A stretch of DNA of 28,389 bases from CAVXFS01 sp049582805. Lineage in GTDB: Bacteria; Pseudomonadota; Gammaproteobacteria; Burkholderiales; Gallionellaceae. A program made the translations under genes and the position numbers. Shown piece after piece: positions 22,070 to 28,389 of the stretch. Positions within the stretch are counted from its first letter, which is position 1; each line of letters starts with the position of its first letter. Under the pieces are notes generated by a model. That model made no database searches. It had not been told where the DNA came from and worked only from the letters and a program-made list of their open reading frames with translations. Location of the stretch: contig JBAUUR010000115.1 of assembly GCA_049582805.1 (NCBI GenBank), positions 1 through 28,389 of the forward strand, given 5' to 3'.

Positions 22070-22352
22070 CAGCAACATCGTCGAACTGGACAGGCCGCCG
22101 CTGTATGACTACGGCGAAAAAGTCGCGGCGCGCTTCAATATCCGCAACGATGGCACCTACCGCGGCAAGGAAATCGGCGAACTGCTGGTGCACAAGGGCG
22201 ATGTGGGCTACGTCTCCAGCATCGGCACATTTTTGCAGCAGTACTACATCTACGGCGTGGACTTTTATGAGCGCGGCACGCTGGTCGGAATGCGCTCCAG
22301 AGAATTGCTGGCGTTCGGGGAAACACAGGAAAGCGAGGACGAACATGCTTGA
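22050..22352 (+). CDS. nifZ: nitrogenase maturation protein NifZ
   Basis: This 100-residue protein is a single NifZ domain: PLYDYGEKVAARFNIRNDGTYRGKEIGELLVHKGDVGYVSSIGTFLQQYYIYGVDFYERG carries the family pattern (RNDGT, G-E-L-L-V-x-K-G-D-x-G-Y-V). NifZ acts with NifH in forming the second P-cluster of the MoFe protein. The ATG at 22050 has GGAGG upstream; the open frame continues upstream only inside the LRV gene. It overlaps both the LRV gene (20 bases) and the following NifZ-like gene (8 bases). It is shorter than Azotobacter NifZ (about 159 residues). Confidence 0.92.
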   Translation: MAKISRDSNIVELDRPPLYDYGEKVAARFNIRNDGTYRGKEIGELLVHKGDVGYVSSIGTFLQQYYIYGVDFYERGTLVGMRSRELLAFGETQESEDEHA

Positions 22353-22584
22353 TATACGCGAACCAAAATATCAATGGGGCCAGCCGGTGGTTGCCCTGAT
22401 TGACCTGGTCAACGACGGCAGCTATCCGGAGTCGGAAGCGGATGCGCTGCTGGTGGCCGGCGGCACGCAAGGCGAGATCGTGCAGACCGGGATGCACGGG
22501 GAATCGAACACGCCGGTTTACCTGGTCGAGTTTCCGGACGGCAAGGTGGTCGGCTGCCTGGAACAAGAGATCGCGCCGGCGTGA
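22345..22584 (+). CDS. second, NifZ-like domain protein (79 aa)
   Basis: This 79-residue protein shows the same pattern as NifZ: YQWGQPVVALIDLVNDGSYPESEADALLVAGGTQGEIVQTGMH, then PVYLVEFPDGKVVGCLEQEI. It aligns with the nifZ-encoded domain (NDGS/NDGT, LLV-x-x-G-x-x-G-x-V). It starts inside the last codons of nifZ and ends in a GTGA overlap with the next gene. It may complement the single-domain NifZ, as two halves of a split protein. Confidence 0.75.
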   Translation: MLDIREPKYQWGQPVVALIDLVNDGSYPESEADALLVAGGTQGEIVQTGMHGESNTPVYLVEFPDGKVVGCLEQEIAPA

Positions 22585-22922
22585 GAACAGCAATGCCGGC
22601 TGCCGCGCATCCCAACCAGCTCGATCACAAGCGCATCGAACGCGCGCTGTCCCAACGCGAGCGTTACCGCTACGTCACGCCGCAGGTCATCCCGGACGAC
22701 GAGGAGCACGGCTACCGCATCGAAAGCCCGTGCTGCTCGCGCAATGTGGAACCGGCAGGCGGCATCATAGACATCGCGCTGCTGAAGTACTTCAGGCCGC
22801 ACTGGCTGCTGTATCGCAAGGATCATGACTACAGCACCTGGGTGCTGCACAGCGTGGTAGATACGCTGCATGCCGCGCTGGCGATTCTGTTGCCGGACGA
22901 GGAACGGGTGTTCTGGCCGTGA
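22581..22922 (+). CDS. nif-associated DUF3024-type protein
   Basis: This 113-residue protein contains HPNQLDHKRIERALSQRERYRYVTPQV, RIESPCCSRNVEPAGGIIDIALL, WLLYRKDHDYSTWVLH and the end RVFWP. I recall these as hallmarks of DUF3024, a family seen in nif clusters and of unknown function. The CC pair in SPCCSRN is conserved and could bind metal. The GTG at 22581 overlaps the preceding stop (GTGA); an in-frame ATG at 22593 is an alternative and would give 109 residues. Confidence 0.75.
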   Translation: MRTAMPAAAHPNQLDHKRIERALSQRERYRYVTPQVIPDDEEHGYRIESPCCSRNVEPAGGIIDIALLKYFRPHWLLYRKDHDYSTWVLHSVVDTLHAALAILLPDEERVFWP

Positions 22923-22952
22923 ATATTTTTATATGCCTGAAAGGAATGCACC

Positions 22953-23165
22953 ATGAAAGTCATGATCCGCAAGAATGCCAAGGGCGTAGCCTCGGTCTAT
23001 GCGCCGAAGAAGGATCTGGAAGAGCCCATCGTTGCCATGGCCAATCCGGCGATGTGGGGCGGCGTAGTTACGCTGGCCAACGGCTGGCAACTGGAATTGC
23101 CGGAGATGGCGGCAGATACCCGTTTGCCGGTCACGGTCGAGGTGCGCCATATCAATCGCGAGTGA
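22953..23165 (+). CDS. nifT: NifT/FixU protein
   Basis: This 70-residue protein is NifT: MKVMIRKNAKGVASVYAPKKDLEEPIVAM and WGGVVTLANGWQLELPEM are characteristic of the family. NifT is conserved in nif clusters but dispensable in tested species, and its function is unsettled. The start has AAAGGAAT upstream. It follows the DUF3024-type gene by 30 bases and precedes the next gene by 7. Confidence 0.92.
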   Translation: MKVMIRKNAKGVASVYAPKKDLEEPIVAMANPAMWGGVVTLANGWQLELPEMAADTRLPVTVEVRHINRE

Positions 23166-23172
23166 GGCCATC

Positions 23173-23436
23173 ATGTCCATGAACGAAGCGCAGATCATTT
23201 CCATCGAAGCCTCGATCAAGGCATTGATGACGACCGGTGATCCGCTGGTGCCGGGGTTGCGCAACCTGTATCCGCACATCACTTTTGTGCGCTGCAGCGC
23301 GCGCGACATGGATGCGCCACCCTACCGCATCAGCAGCAAGTATCAACTTTACCTGTTCGACCGCAGCGAGGTGTGCATCCGCCTGACCGACCATCTCGAA
23401 TCGGCAGACGGCGTGATTGTGGCGGAAGTGGAGTGA
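23173..23436 (+). CDS. nif-associated small protein, DUF6129-like
   Basis: This 87-residue protein has a helical start (EAQIISIEASIKALMTTGDPLVPGLRNLYPHI) followed by a compact domain with TFVRCSARDMDAPPYRIS and YQLYLFDRSEVCIRLTDHLESADGVIVAEV. The pattern (a C near DMD, then YxLYL and C-x-x-LT) resembles a small family of nif-cluster proteins I recall as DUF6129; I hold this with moderate confidence. No catalytic motif is seen. It starts 7 bases after nifT and ends 1 base before the DegT-like gene. Confidence 0.7.
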   Translation: MSMNEAQIISIEASIKALMTTGDPLVPGLRNLYPHITFVRCSARDMDAPPYRISSKYQLYLFDRSEVCIRLTDHLESADGVIVAEVE

Positions 23437-23437
23437 C

Positions 23438-24589
23438 ATGGCAGATGAGCTGATCCGCCTGTCCGACCCCGACATTTCCAGGGCGGAACTGGAAATGGTG
23501 GAGGCCGCGCTGTGCTCGCCGCGTCTGAGCCAAGGGGCGCTGGTCGAGGCATTCGAGGGTGCGTTCGCCGCCTGGCTGGGACGAGAACATGCGCTGGCGG
23601 TGAGCGGTTCGACGCTGGCGCTGTGGCTGTGCCTGCAAGCGCAGGAAATCGGCACGGGCAGCGAGGTCATCACTTCGGCTCACTCCTGGCACCAGATCGC
23701 GCGCGGCATTTCGCTGGCCGGCGCCACCCCGGTGTTCGCCGACATCGATTACTGGGCGGGCACGCTGGCGCCGGAAAAGGCAGCGGAAAAAATCACGGAA
23801 AAATCCGCAGCAATCCTGGCGGCCAACAGCAACGGCCATCCGGCTGACTGGGAAGCCTTGCGCACACTGGCATTCCGGAACGATCTGTTCCTGATCGAGG
23901 ATTGCACCGAATCCATCGGCTCGCGCTATGCCGGGCAGAGGGTGGGCACATTCGGCGACTGCGCGATTTTCGATTTCGCGCAGCCTTCCGCCCTGTGTTG
24001 CGGCGAAGGCGCGATGATCGTCACCGACGACCCGGATTTCGCCCGCGCGCTGCGTTACCTGCGCGACCGCCAACCGGAGCAGCGCCACTCCGTCAGCATC
24101 TCGCGCCTGCTGCCGCTGAATGCGCGGATCAGCGAACTGACCGCCGCGCTCGGCATCGCCCAGCTCAGGCGCGTGGATCAGATCATCGCCAAACGCAAGC
24201 AGGTCGCGCTGTGGTACGAAGACCAGATCAAGTCATTCGAGGGCATCAAGCCGCCCTATCTCGCGCCGGACGTGGATGAGGTGAACTGGTTCCTCTACAC
24301 CGTGCATCTGGGCACGCGCTTTTCGCACAGCAGTTGCCGCGCCATCATCGAGGACCTGCAAACTGCCGGGGTCGAGGTGGAACTGTACAGCCACCCGCTC
24401 TATCTGGAACGCTATTACATCGAGCAGGGCTGGCGCAAGGGGAGCTGCTTCGTCACCGAGAAGGTCGCGGATCGCGCCATCGCTCTGCCCTTCCATGTGC
24501 ACCTGACCGAAGACCAGGTCGCTTTCATCGTTAAGACCGCGAAGGATGCTTCGATTAACGTAGGTGCGGGCGCGGCAATCTATCTTTGA
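23438..24589 (+). CDS. DegT/DnrJ-like aminotransferase homologue lacking the PLP lysine
   Basis: This 383-residue fold-type I protein matches DegT/DnrJ/EryC1/StrS sugar aminotransferases: AVSGSTLALWLCLQAQEIGTGSEVITSAHSWHQIARGI, GATPVFADIDYW, LIEDCTESIGSRYAGQRVGTFGDCAIFDF and GEGAMIVTDDPDFARALRYLRD. The motif that normally carries the Schiff-base lysine (FSF-x-x-x-K) reads FDFAQPS, with Ser184 in the lysine position, and the pyridine-stacking histidine (DAAH in active enzymes) is Thr/Glu here. It may therefore not be an aminotransferase. The ATG at 23438 is used; the frame extends seven codons upstream to a TTG. It is tightly linked to the preceding gene and to the SIR2-like gene. Confidence 0.85.
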   Translation: MADELIRLSDPDISRAELEMVEAALCSPRLSQGALVEAFEGAFAAWLGREHALAVSGSTLALWLCLQAQEIGTGSEVITSAHSWHQIARGISLAGATPVFADIDYWAGTLAPEKAAEKITEKSAAILAANSNGHPADWEALRTLAFRNDLFLIEDCTESIGSRYAGQRVGTFGDCAIFDFAQPSALCCGEGAMIVTDDPDFARALRYLRDRQPEQRHSVSISRLLPLNARISELTAALGIAQLRRVDQIIAKRKQVALWYEDQIKSFEGIKPPYLAPDVDEVNWFLYTVHLGTRFSHSSCRAIIEDLQTAGVEVELYSHPLYLERYYIEQGWRKGSCFVTEKVADRAIALPFHVHLTEDQVAFIVKTAKDASINVGAGAAIYL

Positions 24590-24608
24590 GTCTACCCAGG
24601 AAATCATC

Positions 24609-25433
24609 ATGAAAAACGCAATCAACGAAATCATGGCCGGCCTGGAAGCCGGAACGGTAGTGCCCTATATGGGGCCAGGTGTGTGGGCGGCAGCAGCCAC
24701 GCCGCCCGCGCATCCTGCCGACCCTCTGCAGCTGGTCGCCAGGCTTACCGAGCGTGTCACCGTCTCGCACAAGCTGCGCAACAACCTGACCGGTGCGGCG
24801 CAATACATCGAGAACTTCAAGCACCGCAAGACCCTGAGCGGCCTGATGAACACGGCATTCCAGGGCAAAGCCGCGCCCGGCGAATTGCACGAATTCATCG
24901 GCTCGCTGCACAAACTGCCGCTGGTCGTAGACACCTGGTACGACGACGCCATGCAACTCGCACTGGCACAGCATCCGGATTGGGGGCAAGTGCAGGGTGT
25001 CAGCCAGGCAGAACATCACGGTGAATGGGTGCGCTACTACAATGCACAAGGCAAACCGTCGGATGCTGAATCGGCAAATAACTGGCAGACCCTGCTGTAT
25101 CGTCCGCTGGGTTCATCCGCTCCGGAGCAGAACTATGTGGTGTCGGATTCGGATTACGTCGAAATACTCACCGAAATCGACATCCAGACCCCGATCCCGC
25201 CTGTTGTTCAGAAGCGCAGGCTGGGCAAAAGCTTCCTGTTCCTCGGCTGCCGTTTCGCCTATCAACTCGACCGCATCTTCGCGCGCCAGATCATGAAGCG
25301 CTCATCCTTCCAACACTGGGCATTCATCGAAGGCGAGTTATCCAGAAACGAGGAACGCTTCCTGAAAGAGCAAAACATCACGCGCCTGGATATGCCGGTG
25401 AGTGCGCTGTTAGCTCAGGCGGTAACGTGTTGA
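24609..25433 (+). CDS. SIR2-like (SIR2_2) domain protein with altered active-site motifs
   Basis: This 274-residue protein has the layout of SIR2_2-family proteins: VVPYMGPGVWAAAA near residues 17-30 in place of the NAD-binding G-A-G-x-S loop, VVDTWYDDAMQLAL at 106-119 in place of the T-N-Y-D motif (the Asn is Trp110), and the C-terminal KSFLFLGCRFAYQLDRIF ... FQHWAFIEGE ... FLKEQNITRLDM that is typical of the family. With the NAD-contacting residues changed, NAD hydrolase or deacetylase activity is doubtful. AGGAAA precedes the start. It is the last gene in the nifB operon, 19 bases after the DegT-like gene. Confidence 0.75.
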   Translation: MKNAINEIMAGLEAGTVVPYMGPGVWAAAATPPAHPADPLQLVARLTERVTVSHKLRNNLTGAAQYIENFKHRKTLSGLMNTAFQGKAAPGELHEFIGSLHKLPLVVDTWYDDAMQLALAQHPDWGQVQGVSQAEHHGEWVRYYNAQGKPSDAESANNWQTLLYRPLGSSAPEQNYVVSDSDYVEILTEIDIQTPIPPVVQKRRLGKSFLFLGCRFAYQLDRIFARQIMKRSSFQHWAFIEGELSRNEERFLKEQNITRLDMPVSALLAQAVTC

Positions 25434-25693
25434 GGCGCACATGGCGTTGGAGAAGACTGATTGGTGCGTTGCTCGGCAGAATTCGTTCTATTGTTATCGT
25501 GCAAATTTCCATCGGGTACGCCCCATCGATTTTTCATCCGCTTATTCTGTTGCTCGCGCAACGGTGCGGACATCTCGCGCAGCACAAAGAAAAGGCGCCC
25601 GGCTATCTCTGGTACCTGCGGGATGTGCGACTGCACGAAGCATTCAAACCTGGTGATGAACGACGCTCCCCTGAACCGGTATATCTGATGTTT

Positions 25694-27361
25694 TTATCGA
25701 CGGCGCAAGGCCACAACCAGCCCCCTGATCGGTATGCCCAAATTATCGTATTCGTGTGTTGCAGAATAAAGCATGTCTACAACAAATCCTGTGGCCTCGG
25801 CTAAACGTCTGACATAGCCCTGGCTATGAGCATAGCAACCACCCCATGCCAGACCGCTATGTTGAGCAACGACCACGTCCTTGCTGTCTTCCGCACTATC
25901 ATTTGGAAATACCGTAAATATAAATAGTCCACCCTGTCTAAGTGAGGATGCGGCCGCAGCAAATACTGTTGTCAAATCTCCAAAGTGAATGAGCGTAGCC
26001 GCGCATGTGATCGCATCATAGCTGTCTGGATTGCTGGCCATGGCCGATACCAAGTCGCCTTGATATAGTTGATCATATATGCCTTTTTCCCTGGCCTTTA
26101 GCAACATGGCTGCGGACATGTCGATTCCATCAAGCTTACTCGCCATGTCACGCACCAGGGCTCCGACAAGGCCAGTACCACACCCCGCGTCAAGAATATC
26201 CAAAGTGCAATTGGGTTGTAATTTCCTGAGGGCCTGAGCAACCAACTCGTGCGCACGATAACTTCCTTTCTTGCGATCCCAGTTCCGAGACCTCTCGACA
26301 TATAATTTGCTAAGTTGAGCTTCTGAAGCTCGCGCAGGCATTTGCTCAAGTCCCAATCGGGCAAGCAAAAGTTGAGCGCCTAAAGAATCTTCTGGGTCAA
26401 TCTTCAGGCATTGCCTGAAAAGCTCTTCCGCACCATCAAGCATTCCCAAATCGCTTAGCAGGTTCCCGAGTCGGAAATTAGTGCCAAGGTTGTCCGGGTT
26501 AATCTCCAGCGCCCGGCGATAACTCGCAACTGCCTCATCGAATTGTCCGATGTCTCGCAGGGCGCTCCCCAGATTGCTGTGCGCCTCGGTCAATTCGGGT
26601 TTGATCTGCAGCGCCCGGCGATAGCTCGCTATTGCTCCATCGAGCTGTCCAAGTTTATGTTGGACATCGCCAAGTTTGAAGTGCGCCTCGGCGTACCGGG
26701 GTTTGATCTCCAGTGCGCGGCGATAGCTTGCCGCAGCGTCGACCAGTTGTTCGAGGCTGCACAGGATATTGCCAAGGTTGAAGTGCGCCTCGGCATAATT
26801 CGGATTAAATGCGAGCGATTTCTGATAGCAGGCTATGGCCTCGTCTAGTCTGCCCAAGTCTTTAAACGTGTTCCCCATGCTGATGTATGCATCGACATAA
26901 TCCGGCCTGAGTGCAAGTGCCATCTGATAGCTGGCCACAGCCTTGTCCAGTTGCCCCTGCCTTTGAAGCACATTTCCCAGATTAAAGTGCGCCCCGGCAA
27001 AATTCGGATCGAGCGCGAGAGCTTTCCGGTAGGAGGTCACAGCCTCATCCAGCCTGTTTAAGGCTTGATATACCGTGCCAAGATTGTCGTAAAAAAATGG
27101 ATTGGCTGGATCAATACCGATAGCGCGGTTGATGGACTCGACCGCCAACTCGTTATTCCCTATCTGATGGTAAAGCACCCCGAGCAGATGCAGAGCATCG
27201 GCGTGGTCGGGATTATTCTGGAGTATCTGGCGATAGATGCTTTCCGCCTGCGACACCCTCCCCGCTTGATGGTGCTGTATTGCGATCTGAAAAAGCTGGT
27301 CTTCTGTTTGTATGGGCGCAATTGGCACGTTACCTTTTTGTTGGTCCTGTTGAGGGGTCAT
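25694..27361 (-). CDS. tetratricopeptide-repeat protein with C-terminal SAM methyltransferase
   Basis: This 555-residue protein has about nine consecutive 34-residue TPRs (about 25-335; units such as AHFNLGNVLQRQGQLDKAVASYQMALALRPDY). A class I SAM methyltransferase follows (motif I LDILDAGCGTGLVGALVRDM near 390-408; acidic motif II DGIDMSAAML; DAITCAATLIHFGDL). Similar TPR-methyltransferases modify small molecules, glycans or proteins; the target here is not evident. The gene is opposite in direction to the nif operon, is visibly less GC-rich, and has no nif promoter, so it probably marks the end of the nif island. The 260 bases between it and the SIR2-like gene hold no gene I can support. 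Confidence 0.85.
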   Translation of the reverse strand: MTPQQDQQKGNVPIAPIQTEDQLFQIAIQHHQAGRVSQAESIYRQILQNNPDHADALHLLGVLYHQIGNNELAVESINRAIGIDPANPFFYDNLGTVYQALNRLDEAVTSYRKALALDPNFAGAHFNLGNVLQRQGQLDKAVASYQMALALRPDYVDAYISMGNTFKDLGRLDEAIACYQKSLAFNPNYAEAHFNLGNILCSLEQLVDAAASYRRALEIKPRYAEAHFKLGDVQHKLGQLDGAIASYRRALQIKPELTEAHSNLGSALRDIGQFDEAVASYRRALEINPDNLGTNFRLGNLLSDLGMLDGAEELFRQCLKIDPEDSLGAQLLLARLGLEQMPARASEAQLSKLYVERSRNWDRKKGSYRAHELVAQALRKLQPNCTLDILDAGCGTGLVGALVRDMASKLDGIDMSAAMLLKAREKGIYDQLYQGDLVSAMASNPDSYDAITCAATLIHFGDLTTVFAAAASSLRQGGLFIFTVFPNDSAEDSKDVVVAQHSGLAWGGCYAHSQGYVRRLAEATGFVVDMLYSATHEYDNLGIPIRGLVVALRRR

Positions 27362-27540
27362 GCTTTTATTGCAGGGAAACTAACCTTTGCATTATAAGCG
27401 CGTTTGCAACAGGAAATAGGCAGTTACCCCACCGCTCGGACATTTTTACATTGAGACGCATCAGAAGTGCTCAGCCCGGCATTTTCAGGGGCGTTAAAGG
27501 CTTACCCGGGTGCCGTGAGAGCCTGACCCCGTTGATTTTT

Positions 27541-28389
27541 TCAACCGATTATTTGCGCATCCACTGACGCCGCCAGTTGCTGCAAAGCCGGGGCGATCAC
27601 AACGGGGTAAGCGCAGCCCTCTTCCAACGATGCCAGAGCTGCAGGGAGCTGATGCAAATTGCGGGCAGCGCGTTCGCGTGCTTGCTCCAGGGCGGCCTGC
27701 TGCATCAGCCGCCGTCCGCCACGCATCACTGGCACCAGCAGCGGCTCACCTGCATGGCTGTCACTCTCCAGGCTGATGACGTCACCCGCCATGCGGCCAT
27801 GTTCGTCGTAGCTGCGCCATACCTGTTTGCGTCCCGGCCAGGTGGCCTTGCCGATGGAGCGCTTGCGCCGCGGCTTGCCGGCATATTCCTGCAGCTTGTA
27901 GGCACAGTCGAGATAGGGTGCGTCGGCCGAGGTGTCCAGCCGGGTGCCGATGCCGAATCCGTCTATCGGTGCACCCCGCGCCAGGAGGTCGCGCAGCCGG
28001 TACTCGTCGAGGTCGCCGCTGGCAAAAATGGTGGTGGCCTGCAAACCGCCATCGTCGAGGATGCGCCGCACCTTGCACGCAAGGTCGCCCAGGTCGCCGC
28101 TGTCCAGCCGCACTCCCTTGATGGCGATGCCCTGCCCGGCGAGTTCCGGCGCCAGCGCCACCACCTGGTGCGCGGCAGCCTCGGTGTCATAGGTATCGAT
28201 CAGCAGCACCACATTGTCTGGCTGGGCGTGGGCGAAGGTGCGGAAGGCATCGGCTTCCGCAGCATGCGCCTGCACGAAGGAATGCGCCATGGTGCCGAAC
28301 AGCGGAATACCGAAGCGCGTGCCGGCCAGCACCGTGGCGCTGCCGGAATAACCGGCGAGGGAGGCGGCGCGCGCCGCCAGCAGCCCGGC
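27541..28389 (-). CDS. pncB: nicotinate phosphoribosyltransferase, C-terminal part
   Basis: The frame is open from the window edge to the TGA at 27541, giving 282 residues without the N-terminus. It reads ...LAGTRFGIPLFGTMAHSFVQAH, DTYDTEAAAHQVV, IKGVRLDSGDLGDLA, TIFASGDLDEYRL and GFGIGTRLDTSADAPYLDCAYKLQEYAG, the core of bacterial nicotinate phosphoribosyltransferase. The enzyme makes nicotinate mononucleotide from nicotinate and PRPP in NAD salvage. Upstream residues continue in frame to position 28389, so the gene is cut by the window and not by mutation. It is an ordinary housekeeping gene with no visible link to nif. Confidence 0.93.
   Translation of the reverse strand, partial: AGLLAARAASLAGYSGSATVLAGTRFGIPLFGTMAHSFVQAHAAEADAFRTFAHAQPDNVVLLIDTYDTEAAAHQVVALAPELAGQGIAIKGVRLDSGDLGDLACKVRRILDDGGLQATTIFASGDLDEYRLRDLLARGAPIDGFGIGTRLDTSADAPYLDCAYKLQEYAGKPRRKRSIGKATWPGRKQVWRSYDEHGRMAGDVISLESDSHAGEPLLVPVMRGGRRLMQQAALEQARERAARNLHQLPAALASLEEGCAYPVVIAPALQQLAASVDAQIIG

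Noticed and set aside
24609..25433. SIR2-like gene as part of an anti-phage defence system
   Set aside because: No partner defence gene is nearby, the NAD-binding residues are altered, and the gene lies at the end of a nif operon.
25434..25693. Small genes between the SIR2-like gene and the TPR-methyltransferase
   Set aside because: Several overlapping open frames of 70-125 codons exist on both strands, but none has a good ribosome-binding site, a recognisable domain or convincing codon use.

Overview
The window is the nitrogen-fixation accessory region of a GC-rich proteobacterium with a molybdate-uptake operon beside it. The ISC-type proteins match E. coli residue numbering (IscS 404 aa with K206 and C328; IscU C37/C63/C106), NifA is the oxygen-sensitive four-cysteine type, and there are many short intergenic hairpin repeats, including one of the ATTCCC-N8-GGGAAT type. 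Together these suggest a betaproteobacterium, perhaps of the Nitrosomonadales; this placement is inferred from gene content, not from a marker gene. The structural genes nifHDK and nifEN are not in the window and must lie elsewhere.

Layout, left to right. (1) 1-406: the start of an IS630-like transposase and a decayed stretch. (2) 407-3968, minus strand: modE-modA-mop-modB-modC, for molybdate sensing, import and storage, behind a near-textbook ModE operator at 4010-4033. (3) 3969-4635: a gap with the C-terminal remnant of an IS110-type transposase. (4) 4636-11915, minus strand: one long operon, nifV-nifW-fixA-fixB-fixC-fixX-[2Fe-2S] ferredoxin-three unknown genes, with a sigma54 promoter and NifA site upstream of nifV. 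(5) 12143-16440, minus strand: iscS-iscU-iscA-iscA-hscA, also with a sigma54 promoter and NifA site, so apparently a nitrogenase-dedicated ISC set replacing nifS/nifU; hscB and fdx are absent. (6) 16671-18305, plus strand: nifA, divergent from iscS. (7) 18306-18905: two repeat elements, then the nifB control region. (8) 18906-25433, plus strand: nifB-fdxN-iscA(nif)-LRV protein-nifZ-nifZ2-DUF3024-nifT-DUF6129-like-DegT-like-SIR2-like. (9) 25694-28389, minus strand: a TPR-methyltransferase and the C-terminal part of pncB, which look like ordinary flanking genome.

How it fits together: ModABC supplies molybdate, and NifV supplies homocitrate for FeMo-co. IscS/IscU/IscA/HscA make Fe-S units, and NifB with FdxN builds NifB-co. 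FixABCX and the ferredoxins carry low-potential electrons. NifA switches on the three sigma54 promoters when oxygen is low. Notable oddities are stem-loops of several unrelated families in every sizeable intergenic gap inside the nif operons, two of which supply the stop codons of nifW and fixB, and two adjacent nif-linked proteins (DegT-like and SIR2-like) that have lost key catalytic residues.
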